Source of the DNA: Saturnia japonica
Lineage: Eukaryota; Arthropoda; Insecta; Lepidoptera; Saturniidae
NCBI GenBank assembly: GCA_033032175.1
Contig: CM065322.1
Span: forward strand, 3,224,001-3,288,000
Length of the DNA stretch: 64,000 nt
Direction of reading: 5' to 3'
This document shows positions 46,031 to 57,239 of the stretch, in pieces (the stretch's first letter is position 1; every line of letters begins with the position of its first letter). The notes under the pieces were generated by a model. The model did not search any database and was not told the DNA's origin. It saw only the letters and a program-made list of their open reading frames with translations. Position numbers and translations under genes: made by a program.

Positions 46031-46484
46031 ACTTAAAACTGTTAAAGAGAAATATTCAGAGTTACTCAAGATGTTTTCCTACAATTAATTTTTTTTGATT
46101 CATTTAATGTATTAAAATGATCATAATGGAATATTCTTTAAATCAAACGTCAGAATTATAACGTTATTGTAATAATTATGGAGTCATTAATCCACCATAT
46201 TCGCTTCAAATATAGACAAGCGCTTTTCGAAGTCAAATCGACATAAATTATAGGTTGTCGCTTATTTCCTAAGTTATTGCTTTCGATGGTAATTTTAAAG
46301 TCGTTAACAAAAATTGTATTCAGCTGTGACAACTTCATTATTTTAGTTTTAATGATGAGTTACAATAATGTATGTCTATGCACCCTTATATAATTAATAA
46401 GTATTTGATACTTTATAGCTGGTCGGCAAAATGAATTATGTTCACGATTTGTTAGATAGTTTTTTTTTTAATTTCTATAAAGGC
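46031..46484. other. Unassigned AT-rich sequence
   Basis: No supported feature. Confidence 0.35.
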
Positions 46485-46745
46485 TTAGCGTTTGAGACAA
46501 TATCACTTGATGTTAAATGACGTTGTGGCTCAAGGATAATAAGTTGCTAAGTCTAGTTAGCGAGAGAAAAAGCTTTCGAGTACAGCTGCCAGAACTAACC
46601 TTTTCACACAGATTTTTATTTTGAAGATGGTAGTTAGCCATTAGCTAACTGTTAGAAAATGCTCTACCATCATGTTATGATTTTGTCACGATATCTTCCT
46701 ATATCGAAAGCTCATATTCATTGCAGAGATTACATTGAATTACAC
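46485..46745 (-). repeat. tRNA-derived SINE, type A
   Basis: GCTCAAGGATAATAAGTTGCTAAGTCTAG, TCTACCATCATG and CGATATCTTCCTATATCGAAAGCTCA follow the order of 33104..33330. The head is eroded. Confidence 0.55.
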
Positions 46746-47790
46746 ATTAGAGTTTAAAAATTATTTCACTACTATGAAGCTCTATTAATTGTAAGTGAAA
46801 AAACATGCTGGGAGAATTGTTGACAATCCCAAATCACATACGGTATCCAATCTTTAAATCGAAAGAGACCGCCTAATTGTCTGTGTTTTACGTTGTGTGT
46901 GCTTGTACAAAGGGTTGTGTTCCAAGGGATTGATTGGTATAAAGTCAGCGGCTACTTTTCACCATCACGACAATGGCTATCAGTTCATCCTCATATCTTA
47001 GGGGCTTAAATAATCGCGGACAGTCCGGTTTCAGAGGAGTTTCATTCCACGAACGCTCCAGATTTGAAATGAGCTCCCTGATGAGGTTTTTTCTATTGGA
47101 CTAAAACATGGGGTTCTACAAGAGTTGAGTCAGTAATGCTTCTGCTATTGTACGCTCACTTAAAACTATAAACAAACAATTGTTTTTTTTTTATATATCA
47201 AATTAATTTTTCAATCTTTTTTTTTGTTTAATTTTTAGGATACATTGCTACAAAGACTCCGTTTATCGATAACACGTCACGTGACCATATCGATGACGAC
47301 TTACATGAATTTACTCCATAACCAAACCTTCATATAGATGTTTTTACTTCAAAAATTTTATATCGTAGCGAACACGAACAAATTCGAGAGCGGTTGATAG
47401 TGATTGATAAAAATGACTTGTCATCCTATCGCCGTCATTGCAGACGCAAATAAAAAGATTATTGGCGCAATATTCTCCCTAGTCATCATCGTTCAATCAT
47501 CCGGTGATGACTAACTAACAGGATTACTGATCCATTACCGGCCGCCATTGTTCCACCCTACGTTTTAATTGGATCTAGTGAAACTATTGCATTACACGTT
47601 AAAAAATTGGGATTAAAGCGCTGTAGCGATTGATTCTCAAACGGCGTGCTTGTGCACGTCGGATTTTAAATTAAAATATTACAGGGCTACCTGCTAGGTT
47701 TATAATAATTTGGCATATATTACTATTGCAACGTTTGCCAAAAAACTACTCGAAAACCCTAATTTAAAACCAATTATTTTTTATTTAAAA
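46746..47790. other. Unassigned, with one coding-like minus-strand patch
   Basis: On the minus strand around 46970..47090 a 43-codon frame reads ..LERSWNETPLKPDCPRLFKP.. to a TGA. It looks coding in composition but has no recognised family. The remainder is AT-rich. Confidence 0.3.
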
Positions 47791-48306
47791 CTAGCTGTAC
47801 TCGCAACTACGCCCGTGTGGTCGATGCCGTCGATCGGACACACGCGCGAATCATACTAACTCCGCTCTCGGTTATTTTGATTATTTTGTAAAAATGGTTA
47901 TTGTGGGTCATCCTGTTCTGTATGTGACTTTTTTGTAGGCCCTTTTAAGGTCTACAATTATGTGGTACTTTAATTTGATATATCTCTTATAGTTTAATCA
48001 GCGTAAGCCGTTTAACGTCCCAAAATCGTCGTTTTTCTGAATTTATTTTTCATTCGTGTGGAACTCTAATTCTTTTTCTAAATTAAAAGTAGTCTAAGTT
48101 ACTCCTTATAGTATCAGCTGTCAGACAGTGAAAGTGTTATCAAAAACGGCCCAACTGTTTCAGAGATTTCCCCGAACAAACAGACAGACAAAAACTTAAA
48201 ACTTGGTTTTTTCCGACAAGTACCGTGTATACTTTCATATGCATTAAAAGTACAAAGCTGTTATTTTGACATAACAAATAGACACTTCAATTTTATTTAT
48301 TATAGC
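47791..48306 (-). mobile_element. Non-autonomous Helitron-like element, family 1
   Basis: It begins CTAGCTGTACTCGCAACTACG and ends CACTTCAATTTTATTTATTATAG, the reverse of 4202..4715. The interior matches that copy in order (TCAGCGTAAGCCGTTTAA, AGTCTAAGTTACTCC). Confidence 0.65.
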
Positions 48307-49436
48307 ATATAGTTTTTTTTCTAATTCTCATTTCATTAGAAAACCTTGTAATAAGTGACACAGTAATTTTTTAAACTACTTTTCGTAATCGATTTTTGAA
48401 GTGATAACTTCTTATGGGAGGGTGAGTAAACCGCTTCGTAACGTAACGCGTTACGGTGCCATTAATAAAAGCATAGTTTCAGTTAATCCTAACAATACGC
48501 TGTGGGCTTTTTCATATTCTTTACACGCGTTTTTTTATGGGTTTAGCCCATATAGAAACCGTTGCATTAGCATTTTTTATAACGACTACAGCACTTGTTC
48601 CTTTTTTGGTACTATGTAAATAATATTTATATAAAGTTTCAACTCAATTTATTAACGATGCTTGAACACATAAAACTTACAAACAAACATTTTTATATAC
48701 GTCTGAGGAAAAACGACCTCGACGTGCCTCTAAAGAAAAGCGTAATGTTATGTAACATAGATCTTTCTTTGGCTACAATTCTGAAACGTTCATCCAAACC
48801 CCAAAAAACTATACGAAATACAGTAACTAATTGATTGAAATGACTCGCTTACCATCTATTCTAAGTTGATGGTACTATGTCAGGAATATTTACATAATAT
48901 GTGCAAAAAAATAATACAAAATAATAATTATTGTAAATACAATTATGAATACTTTTCATAGTATGACTATCTCGCCTACTCTTAAGTAGAATTATGTTAG
49001 AGCGAGTAGTGCCACCAATATCAGCGACTTTTACTATAGCCAAGCCAACTTAACTTATGCGTGGTGGTCCAGTGGATTATAACAAAACTTTGATCAACGA
49101 ATTTTTCTTCCACACCCCAAATAAGTGAAAATATAAATAACTGGTAATTGCCAAGTAATCCTTGTTTCTTGTAATAAAAATATATAGTCTCTCTGTAGCA
49201 CAATAAAGCGCTGAACGCTCCGGTACAATACAAGGATATGTAAGCGCAAGCGGATGATACCGCTTAAATCTAATTTGTACAGCTTTTAACACGTGTCTGC
49301 TGAAAACAGTTTTAATTAAAAACGTAATAGTTTTAAACGTTCGTTATTATCTACCTATACATCTGTGTATAGTTTTTATTGTGACGTCATTTAAGGTTGA
49401 TGGTTGGTAGTTTTATTTTATACGCTGATGTTTACC
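48307..49436. other. Unassigned AT-rich stretch
   Basis: Several small frames (48401..48834, 49021..49292) show no motif. CTATCTCGCCTACTCTTAAGTAG near 48970 is probably a SINE type A scrap. Confidence 0.35.
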
Positions 49437-49715
49437 ACAGCATAAACATACCATCACGCCTGTATCTCCGAAGGGCTAGGCAGAGGTGTACTAATTGTAC
49501 ACTCACAACTGTGACTGTGAGTGAGGCAGACTCGCCGGGTATGGTTTAGGTCCCATGTAATAAGGGACGAGCTTATTGACATTAATCGGGGATAAAGCCA
49601 AACTCCGAACTGCTACTGAGAATTTCATAGAAAACCCCAATAACACTTTGCTCGACCTGGGAATCGAACCCAGGACCTCGAGTATAGCAGTCGCGCTTAC
49701 AACCACTATGTTAAT
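49437..49715 (-). repeat. tRNA-derived SINE, type B, well preserved
   Basis: In minus sense: TAGTGGTTGTAAGCGCGACT (A-box region), then GGTTCGATTCCCAGG (B box, 49657..49671), then the body AGTGTTATTGGGGTTTTCTA and the tail GATACAGGCGTGATGG. A tRNA-like head followed by an unrelated body is the SINE plan. The paired copy is at 45786..46030. Confidence 0.8.
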
Positions 49716-50465
49716 GAAGCAGTTCAATGAGCAGTAATGTAATGTTTCAACAATATTGTAGAAGTATAAAAATGTTCCGATTTATCTCGTGATAATTTTA
49801 GTTTCTCCGAATTTCTGCTAGAGGCGCTGCTGGTAAGGTACGTGGAAAATGTTAAGCATTTGTTTTTGGAAATTATTATCAATATTAAGAAAAGTCATAG
49901 GATTATATGCTAAGACCCTAAAATAAAGATTGGTTTTAAGCGCATTTTACGGAATATATGATATGATTTTTGATGCCAGACCATATGGGTATATAGAGTT
50001 TCTATTCTAGATTCAGCTATAGCTATGATTGTATTGGTTTACGAAGTTTTTTTACTTTAAAACCTCGAGCTTAATGATCTTTTTATAGCAGAACGGCAAG
50101 TTACATCTCTATGCCTCATGGTGACCACAGTGTAAGCGAAAAATAGTGGCGACCACCGAGAAATCAGAAATACATCATCCTCTAAAAGATCAAAAGAGAA
50201 ACAGTTTGACGGAAAACGACACCATTTGCCTAGCAGTCGCGACCCACTCAGCCACACCGTATATTACTGGTTATACACCGGATAATTTCGGAACATGACA
50301 CGCCTAAGCGCGTGACTATGGTGTATTGTGGTCGTGTTTGTCTCCCGTCCACCGATAAAATATGGTATTTGAGTCCATGCCTTTCCCTGCAGCGTTGGGA
50401 TACAATATTACTACGCTATCATGCACACAATTATATACTCAAATAAACACTCCAAAGACTCCAAA
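49716..50465. other. Unassigned, with a Box-A-like tRNA word
   Basis: On the minus strand near 50265..50235 the sequence TGTGGCTGAGTGGGTCGCGA fits the Pol III A-box pattern, but no B box follows at the right distance. It may be an eroded SINE head. The segment 50290..50420 looks like repeat DNA of unknown class. Confidence 0.3.
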
Positions 50466-51785
50466 GAATGTTTTAAAGCTATTTATGACATGAGAACTCA
50501 CAAATCACTAAGAAATTAGTTTCGAGAATTTAGTATCTTAGTTTGCCCTCTCAATACATCTTGGATAATCTATACTAATGTTATAAAGCTGAAGAGTTTG
50601 TTTGGTAGAACGCGCGAATCTCAGGAAGTACTGGTTGGAATGGAAAAAATATTTTATTGGTGGATAGTCCATTTATCGAGGAAGGCTATAGGCTATATAA
50701 CATCACGCTACGACCAATAGGAGCGGAGTATCAATGAAAAATGTTGCAAAAACAGAGATAATTTATTCCCCTTTGAATATTTACATCGCGTGCGCTGCGT
50801 AAATGGTTAAAGTTACGCAACAATAATGTGCGATGGAATTGTTTTTCTTAAAAAGTTCTAAAAAATAGGTTCGCGATAGCATATGTCTATTTTTTTAAGG
50901 TTGACACAATATAACCTTTTTTAAGGTAATAAAATTTGTTCTAAAATAATGAATTATTTGCAAAGGTGTTCTTATAAACATGGTATTAATCCCTATCGAA
51001 ATAAATACGTTATTCATCACAAGTATTTAATTTTGAAAAAATTATCCTTTACGTCATTTTATTTCAATGAATATCACAGTTTTAATAAAACTCCGCAGCA
51101 AAATAATAATCAGGTAACGCCCGTGCATTTTATCGGATGATGTGGCAGGTGGGCAGCACCTATAAATTGTATTATAGGTGCATACGATAATGGTTATTTG
51201 TCTCTACCTACGTCCCACTCTCTCTAACCATCTCTCTCTCTCTCTTATGTGCGCGGGTCAGCTAGTTTAATATGTATATTCAAAAAATTAAGACAATTTC
51301 GACCTTGTAAATGACAAGCACAATTCCATTACTAGAAATAAATATAAAATAGTAATTCCATGTTTTAGAATTAGTAAGACAAATATATGTTTTTTAGGTA
51401 ATCCTGTTACTCGTAAGTTCTACAAGAAACTTCCTAAATACCTACATTACCGATTTCCCGGATAATAAGTACAAATTATGTTAAGCAAGTTTTATTGTCG
51501 AAAGGATTATTTATTATAGGATGGAAAGTCAATGATGGTTATGTCTGGATGTGATTTCCTCTCTGTAGATCCACTGAAAATGATAATAACTGTAAACAAT
51601 ATAAATACTGCATAGACAATTAAAGAAAAAATGTTGTAATAGTAAAGCCAAACGAGTTTCTAGCCGGTTCTTCTCGATGATTGGGATATTTTCCAAATCG
51701 TTAGTAGTTTATTGATATTCATAACTGCTTTCTTAGGGCCTAAATTTAATAAAATATTTTTGATTTTAGGCAAAACCCTATACTT
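50466..51785 (+). mobile_element. CR1-group LINE 3' end, split by a nested Helitron
   Basis: 50466..50568 and 51266..51785 together align with 60300..60890: GCTATTTATGACATG, GTATCTTAGTTTGCC..TCAATACATCTTGGA, then AATTCCATTACTAGAAATAAATATAAAAT, CCGGATAATAAGT, GTTAAGCAAGTTTTATTGTCGAAAGG, and the 3' UTR to TTTAATAAAATATTTTTGATTTT. The coding part carries stops. Confidence 0.8.
50569..51265 (+). mobile_element. Helitron-like element, family 3, full length (697 bp), nested in a LINE
   Basis: It begins TCTATACTAATGTTATAAAG and ends GTGCGCGGGTCAGCTAG; the host A before and T after fit Helitron insertion. It contains a TC microsatellite (51218..51243). The 63-aa frame inside has no replication or helicase motif, so it is non-autonomous. 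Its 5' half matches 14090..14385. Confidence 0.8.
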
Positions 51786-52014
51786 GCCCATGGTTCAGCT
51801 GACCGTAATATTGTGAGGTGAGCACACAATATGCGAGCACTAATGGATTATCAGTGATTTGCATTTAGCTGGCTTTGCTTGACGGTTTTATGCAATAATG
51901 TCTCAGGGGACAAAAAATTGACCGTAAAATATTACAGTTGACATAAACGTGTACTCAAAGACTTTTGGAAAAATAAATTTAACAGATTATTGCTCATAAA
52001 CATTTCAAATGGGA
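51786..52014. other. Unassigned sequence
   Basis: No supported feature. Confidence 0.3.
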
Positions 52015-52275
52015 ATCTTTGACGGGATCTTGAAGTGACATGTAGTGATTTTTATTTTTAATTCATTAACTTAAGTGTTTCGACGCTATATCATGTTATA
52101 TTGGCGGCATTTTGCCTGAAATAGTTTCGTTGTTGGGCATAAGTGAAGTGAATTATAAATTTAAAGAGAGCAACCACCTTGTCAGAAGACCCCGCTATGT
52201 ATAATTATTAGAAAATTTTACGAAGGCTTCAAAACATTGACACTGGCATGTGCTTTTTGTGGCGCCAAAACAAGA
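52015..52275 (+). repeat. Dispersed repeat R17
   Basis: It aligns with the reverse complement of 17915..18240, including GGCATAAGTGAAGTGAATTATAA and ACGAAGGCTTCAAAACATTGACACTGG. It ends near AAAACAAGAAAAAAGAAC, a possible A-rich tail. Confidence 0.6.
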
Positions 52276-53519
52276 AAAAAGAACATTTCAAATAATGATT
52301 AGTCACACTGACAGAGAATGATCTCGAGCTCACGCCGTATTTAAATACCTAGTCGTGACATCATAATTAGTAAGATTCAGTTTCGAATGAGTTTAAGTAC
52401 AATGGTAAATTTGAAAAAAGTGGATTTTGTACTTATGTACGCTTGTTCCTATACTTCTTTCAATATTCACACTCGATGTTATATCACTCAATAACATCAA
52501 GTGAGTCTATCTTCATCTCTATAAAATACGACAACTATAACTACTTAGGGAGCAACTTTATAGTGTAGATGTTATTACAACGTATGCCCGCAATACGATG
52601 ATTTTTGCACACCATTTTTTTCATAACGCGCCAATAAAAGCATACAGGAAAAAAGAAACAGGTGTTATTAACATGTATCTAACTGGCTTTAAGAAATTAA
52701 AATGGCTGCAGTCATTGTAATAATAATATTTTTTTAAAATGTGTGTAGTACTTCACACGAGATAAAAGTGAAACTTTTACAAAACATAAAAATATTCACA
52801 TAAACGATACACGTGAACAATATATCACGCTGACAGTGACGTTTTTTCCCAAGGCTTCGTAATATGCAGGTCCACACAGGTACTAACACAGCTTCCAAGA
52901 GGAGACCGAGATAATCGAGAACTCGACCGAAGATAATATTTTATCTCATTCTCTCGCATGCTAAATCTTAAAGATGCATCTTTTCTTCTCTGTTTAGTGT
53001 CGGTAATGTCTATTGAGTTTTCACTTCAAAAACAATCCCACGCATAGATATTTGATTTCATACAAAGCATAGACTAAAGCTAATAAAAGTCCAATATTTG
53101 AAACAAAAACGGCTCTAATTAAATTGTTCGATGTTGCATAAATCTGATTTAAAGCAACAATGATCTGAATGGACGGACAGTCCTCTCACCCTTCGCACGG
53201 TTCAGTTGAAAATAATTGTCTTACTGATAGAGAGGCCGCAAACTAATCCTATCGTGTACCTACAGTATTACAGCAAATCATTATTTACTATTTAACACTA
53301 TAATATAATCTATAGTATAGCAGATAGTAGTCTATAGTAAATATATATTCTATTCTACGAGTTCAATATTGTTACAAGATTGGACTTCTTTCTGAATATC
53401 GTCGATAAAATGTCAAGACTTTACGTATGTTGTTTGTATAATAATCTATTGTTACATTTATTTATGTAATATACAGCTATTAAATTAATATTAATTTTTT
53501 AACTATAATTATGTTTAAT
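52276..53519. other. Unassigned AT-rich stretch
   Basis: No supported feature. TATAGTATAGCAGATAGTAG-type low-complexity sequence lies near 53310. Confidence 0.4.
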
Positions 53520-53781
53520 TGGATAACTGATTGACTGACATATCAATGCACAGCCCAAACTTCTAGGGCCTTGCCGTGTACAATTTCATGCGGGTTCTCT
53601 TTACACTGTAGGTAGTAAGGAATACTTTTTGTAAATTCAACCATTAACGTGGTGAAGAAGGGTATGAAATTGCGTATGAATATCCGTCATTTTAAATTAA
53701 TGTTTAGCAATTCAGTTAGAATGTATAAAAATGGAGCATAACTCAAATATGATGCAAACGAAGCCGCAGGAAAAGCGCTAG
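53520..53781 (+). mobile_element. Helitron-like element, family 4
   Basis: It ends AAACGAAGCCGCAGGAAAAGCGCTAG before a host T. The interior is the reverse complement of 20805..21150. The TC end was not fixed. Confidence 0.55.
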
Positions 53782-53859
53782 TAACAATATAATTTAAAGG
53801 ATCTACTGAGAGTACAATCATATATTCAAATACATTCATTAATCACGTCACAATAATTT

Positions 53860-54141
53860 AATCTTATATTTATATAAACATCGCGTGTCACAATGTATGT
53901 TTGGTATAAACTCCGAAACTACTGAGCCGATTTTGATCAAATTTCGTATTTATCTGTAATTTGGTCCAACATAAAAGATATGATACTTTTGGTCCAATAA
54001 ATAACGCAGTTGTCGAGGTCTAATTTTTTTTACTCAAAGATTTAAAGACTTAATTTATTTAAAGATTTCTCATCCTTTCCTGTCCTATTTCTTTTTTAAA
54101 GTAAGTAAATTGCATCCTTGCGAAGCCGAGTGGGTTACTAG
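53860..54141 (+). mobile_element. Helitron-like element, unassigned family
   Basis: It ends CTTGCGAAGCCGAGTGGGTTACTAG before a host T. The interior phrase AACTCCGAAACTACTGAGCCGATTTTGATCAAATTTCG is a hallmark of lepidopteran Helitron-like repeats. The 5' end is not defined. Confidence 0.5.
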
Positions 54142-54799
54142 TATAAACTATATTAAAAAGTTAAATGAATAATTTCGCATGCAAAACTTTAAGAATAAAA
54201 AGAATTCTGAAGAACCGTTACATCATTTCTGGAATAATTTAATTTATAATTTCACACACGAAGAATTAAATCTATGAAAAAACCTCCGTATCAGAACAAG
54301 TTATAATTTTTAAAGAGGTTAAAAATAAACTTAATATTATTCTGGAAGATTATTAGAATGTTTACAGAATAAACAAAACGGTGTAAATAAACAATCTAAT
54401 TTAACGGGAATCTCTGTACACGTAGTTAGGTAAGGAAACTCGGTTCAGTTATACGCTTCTGCCCCATTACATCGCGACACGAATGTTTGTGTCGACTGCC
54501 GACACACTGGTTTACGAGCTCGGCGAAAATACTGATACTGCCAGTGTCCACCTTAACTTATCATTTTCATTAAGGATGAAGCATTGGATGCTTTTGTTCT
54601 CTTAAATTTTTGCGATCCCTACGACATATCTGAATTACATGAAGCATTGTATCTGAAATTTAATTAATAAATACAAAAATATGTACATAATACTTATTTA
54701 ATTAGGTAATAGTGCAGTGGTTTAGACCGGCGGAATAACGATTTGAAATTTGATTTTTACGGAATTCGCGTATATATATAATCGACATCAACACAATAC
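54142..54799. other. Unassigned AT-rich sequence
   Basis: No supported feature. Confidence 0.35.
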
Positions 54800-54975
54800 G
54801 GAACTCAATTCGAGTGTACATTTTTATGGATGTTCAGCCATAACTTCTTTGGATAACCGATTTGGATGATTCTTTTTCTGTTGGATATAGGATACCTCAA
54901 GGGTGGATCCCTTTTAATTTCATTGGCATTGGATCTTTAACTTCGAAGATATACAAGGGAACTCTACAAAATCAT
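54800..54975 (+). repeat. Dispersed repeat R31
   Basis: Reverse complement partner of 31470..31660 (ATAACTTCTTTGGATAACCG, GGATACCTCAAGGGTGG, CATTGGCATTGGATCTTTAA). Confidence 0.6.
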
Positions 54976-55174
54976 TGAAGTTGGTTTTCTTTTTTCTTAA
55001 AAATTGACTTGTTACTATTCAAATTAGTAACATTATCGCCTAACGGTGAAGAAAAACATCGTGAAGAAACCTGATCGATTCAAAAATTTTTTTTGTAGTA
55101 CTAAGAATGACTATGTTTTGCCGTAAATTAAATTATAGAACTGTTGATTTTTCTGTGTTTGAAATCGCCAATAC

Positions 55175-55232
55175 TGCCTGGGGTGGGAAGAGGTCTTTGC
55201 ACAGCAGTGGGATGTTTACAGGCTGATAATTA
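55175..55232 (+). mobile_element. RTE-type LINE 3' terminus fragment
   Basis: GGTGGGAAGAGGTCTTTGCACAGCAGTGGGATGTTTACAGGCTG encodes the usual end EEVFAQQW.. of RTE-type ORF2 with one changed codon. No upstream RT is present. Confidence 0.6.
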
Positions 55233-55426
55233 TTACAGGTCAGCACTAAAAAAATAAATAATAAGAAAATACACTTCAAATTTTACAAGATATACATTCA
55301 CATTGTAGATAAAAACATAAACAAAATTATTTGTGACTATAAAAAAAAATTAAAAAAAAATATTCCGATTTTTGTCAATGATTTCTTTATAGGCATAGAA
55401 TCATCTAATATTTTTAGTCATTGTAA

Positions 55427-56730
55427 TACAAGGTGTCCAGAAAGGGTATCGGGTATTTGTTTTCGCGCCATATTCGAAACGGGGCGTCTAAAGGGTGCGG
55501 GGAGGGGTTCGTGGCGTCCGCCATTTTGTGGAGATTTAGTCACGATGGAACAGTACTCGGGGACGCATCGCGCATTTTGCGTACAAGCGTATTATCGTAA
55601 TGGTGATTCAATAGTGACTGCTCAACGTCTCTATCGTGCGGAATATCGTACACGCCACGCGCCAAGTGATGATAGCATTAGGAAATGGATCAGGATGTTC
55701 GAGAATACAGGTGCGACAGTTAAAATTCAAAATTCTGGTCGTCCTCGTTCAGTTCGCGATGAAGAAACAATTGAAGAAGTTGAGGCGTCGGTTCGTCAAA
55801 ATCCGTCTTTATCCATCCGAAAGCGAAGCCAAGCGTTGAACATCAAAAAATCGTCTTTACATTCGATTTTAAAGAAAGACTTACATCTAAAAGCCTATAA
55901 AATTCAATTGGTTCAAGAATTGAAGGATACGGACTATGCTAATCGACTGAATTTTGCGAACGAAATGCTGCAGCGATTTAACAACTTTAACAACATACTG
56001 TTCAGTGACGAAGCAAATTTTCACCTGAATGGTCATGTTAATAAGCAGAATTGTCGGTACTGGGTAGTGGAGAATCCGAGACGAAAGCATGAACGACCCC
56101 TGCATAGCCCAAAGGTCGTTGTTTGGGCCGCTATGTCTGCTAAAGGCATAATTGGTCCTTATTTTCATGAAGATCAACGAGGCCGAGCAATTAATGTGAA
56201 TAGTGACCGTTATTGCGATATGTTGCGAAATTTTTTGGTCCCAGAGTTGCAGGAGTTTGCAGGTTTCAACTCTAGAACATGGTTCCAGCAAGATGGGGCC
56301 ACTTGCCATACCTAAAATGACTCAATGGAAGTTGTTAACGAATTATTCCCTAATAAAGTCATTTCGCGAAGGGGTAACATCAACTGGCCTCCCAGAAGCC
56401 CCGACCTTAGCCCGCTTGACTATTTTGCATGGGGATACCTTAAAAGTAAGGTTTATCAAAACAATCCGACGAATCTAACCCAGTTAAAGCAAAACATCAG
56501 GTCAGAAATGGCAGCAATATCGATGGCTATGTTTCAACGTGTTATCGCCAATCTTCGTTTCCGTTTAGAAGAGTGCCAGCAACGTAACGGTCATCATTTG
56601 GATAACATCATCTTTTCCAAATAATTCTCCAATTCATATGCTAATAATAAACAAACTTTTTTATTGCATACAAATAATTTTTGTTTCATTGAACTTACAA
56701 ATACCCGATACCCTTTCTGGACACCTTGTA
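55427..56730 (+). mobile_element. Tc1/mariner DD41D element, full length with identical TIRs
   Basis: The first 34 bases (55427..55460, beginning TACAAGGTGTCCAGAAAGGG) and the reverse complement of the last 34 (56697..56730) are identical, including TA at both edges. Total length is about 1.3 kb. It contains one transposase frame interrupted by a single stop. I find no other copy in the window. Confidence 0.93.
55545..56624 (+). pseudogene. DD41D transposase with one premature stop
   Basis: 360 codons in one frame from ATG to TAA, with a single in-frame TAA at 56313..56315 (codon 257). N-terminal helix-turn-helix: AYYRNGDSIVTAQRLY, DDSIRKWIRMFENTG, GRPRSVRDEE. Catalytic triad: first Asp in LFSDEANFHL, second in WFQQDGATCHT, third in LSPLDYFAWG, 41 residues after the second, giving DD41D (the rosa/visitor-type group of Tc1/mariner). 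All three Asp are intact. The stop lies between the second and third Asp, so the product made would lack the last catalytic residue. Apart from this codon the gene looks undamaged, implying recent activity of the family in this genome. Confidence 0.9.
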
Positions 56731-57239
56731 TAATTATAATGTTATGTTTTAGGTAATTAAAATGTTGAACAGTTTAACCTCTTAGCATAAATGTCTAATA
56801 CGGGGTAAGGTAAAAAAAAAACAGAGTACCAAAAAATATATGACAGTAAGGAATTTATACCGTGTTTTTCACTTATAAATAATATTAACCAGGTAATCAA
56901 AAAAATCTTGGTATTAAAAAAAAAAAAATTATGTGAATCAATCAGAAACCGAGAAAAAATCTTTTTTTATGTGTATCTATTGCTTCGTCATTAATAGGAG
57001 TTGATTCCGGTTGTCTCAGTGCGACGATTTAAGAAGACAAAGAGCAGTAAAATGGTTGATTGCTCACAACTCTGCCGCGTCCGCTACACTCATAGATACA
57101 AGAATAATACAGAATAAAAAATAATAACGTAGCTTAGTTCTGGTTTATTCGAGCAGAATTTTTTTAGCGGCGATAATAACAATTAATATGGAAAACATAT
57201 TTTATTCTATTGAATACTATGTATATTTTTGTTGAAGAA
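56731..57239. other. Unassigned AT-rich sequence
   Basis: No supported feature. Several A-rich runs near 56810 and 56920. Confidence 0.4.

Noticed and set aside
49657..49671. tRNA-like B box suggesting a tRNA gene
   Set aside because: No cloverleaf can be closed around it and an unrelated body follows; a second eroded copy shows it is a SINE head.
55887..56309. 140-aa minus-strand frame
   Set aside because: Antisense shadow of the DD41D transposase.
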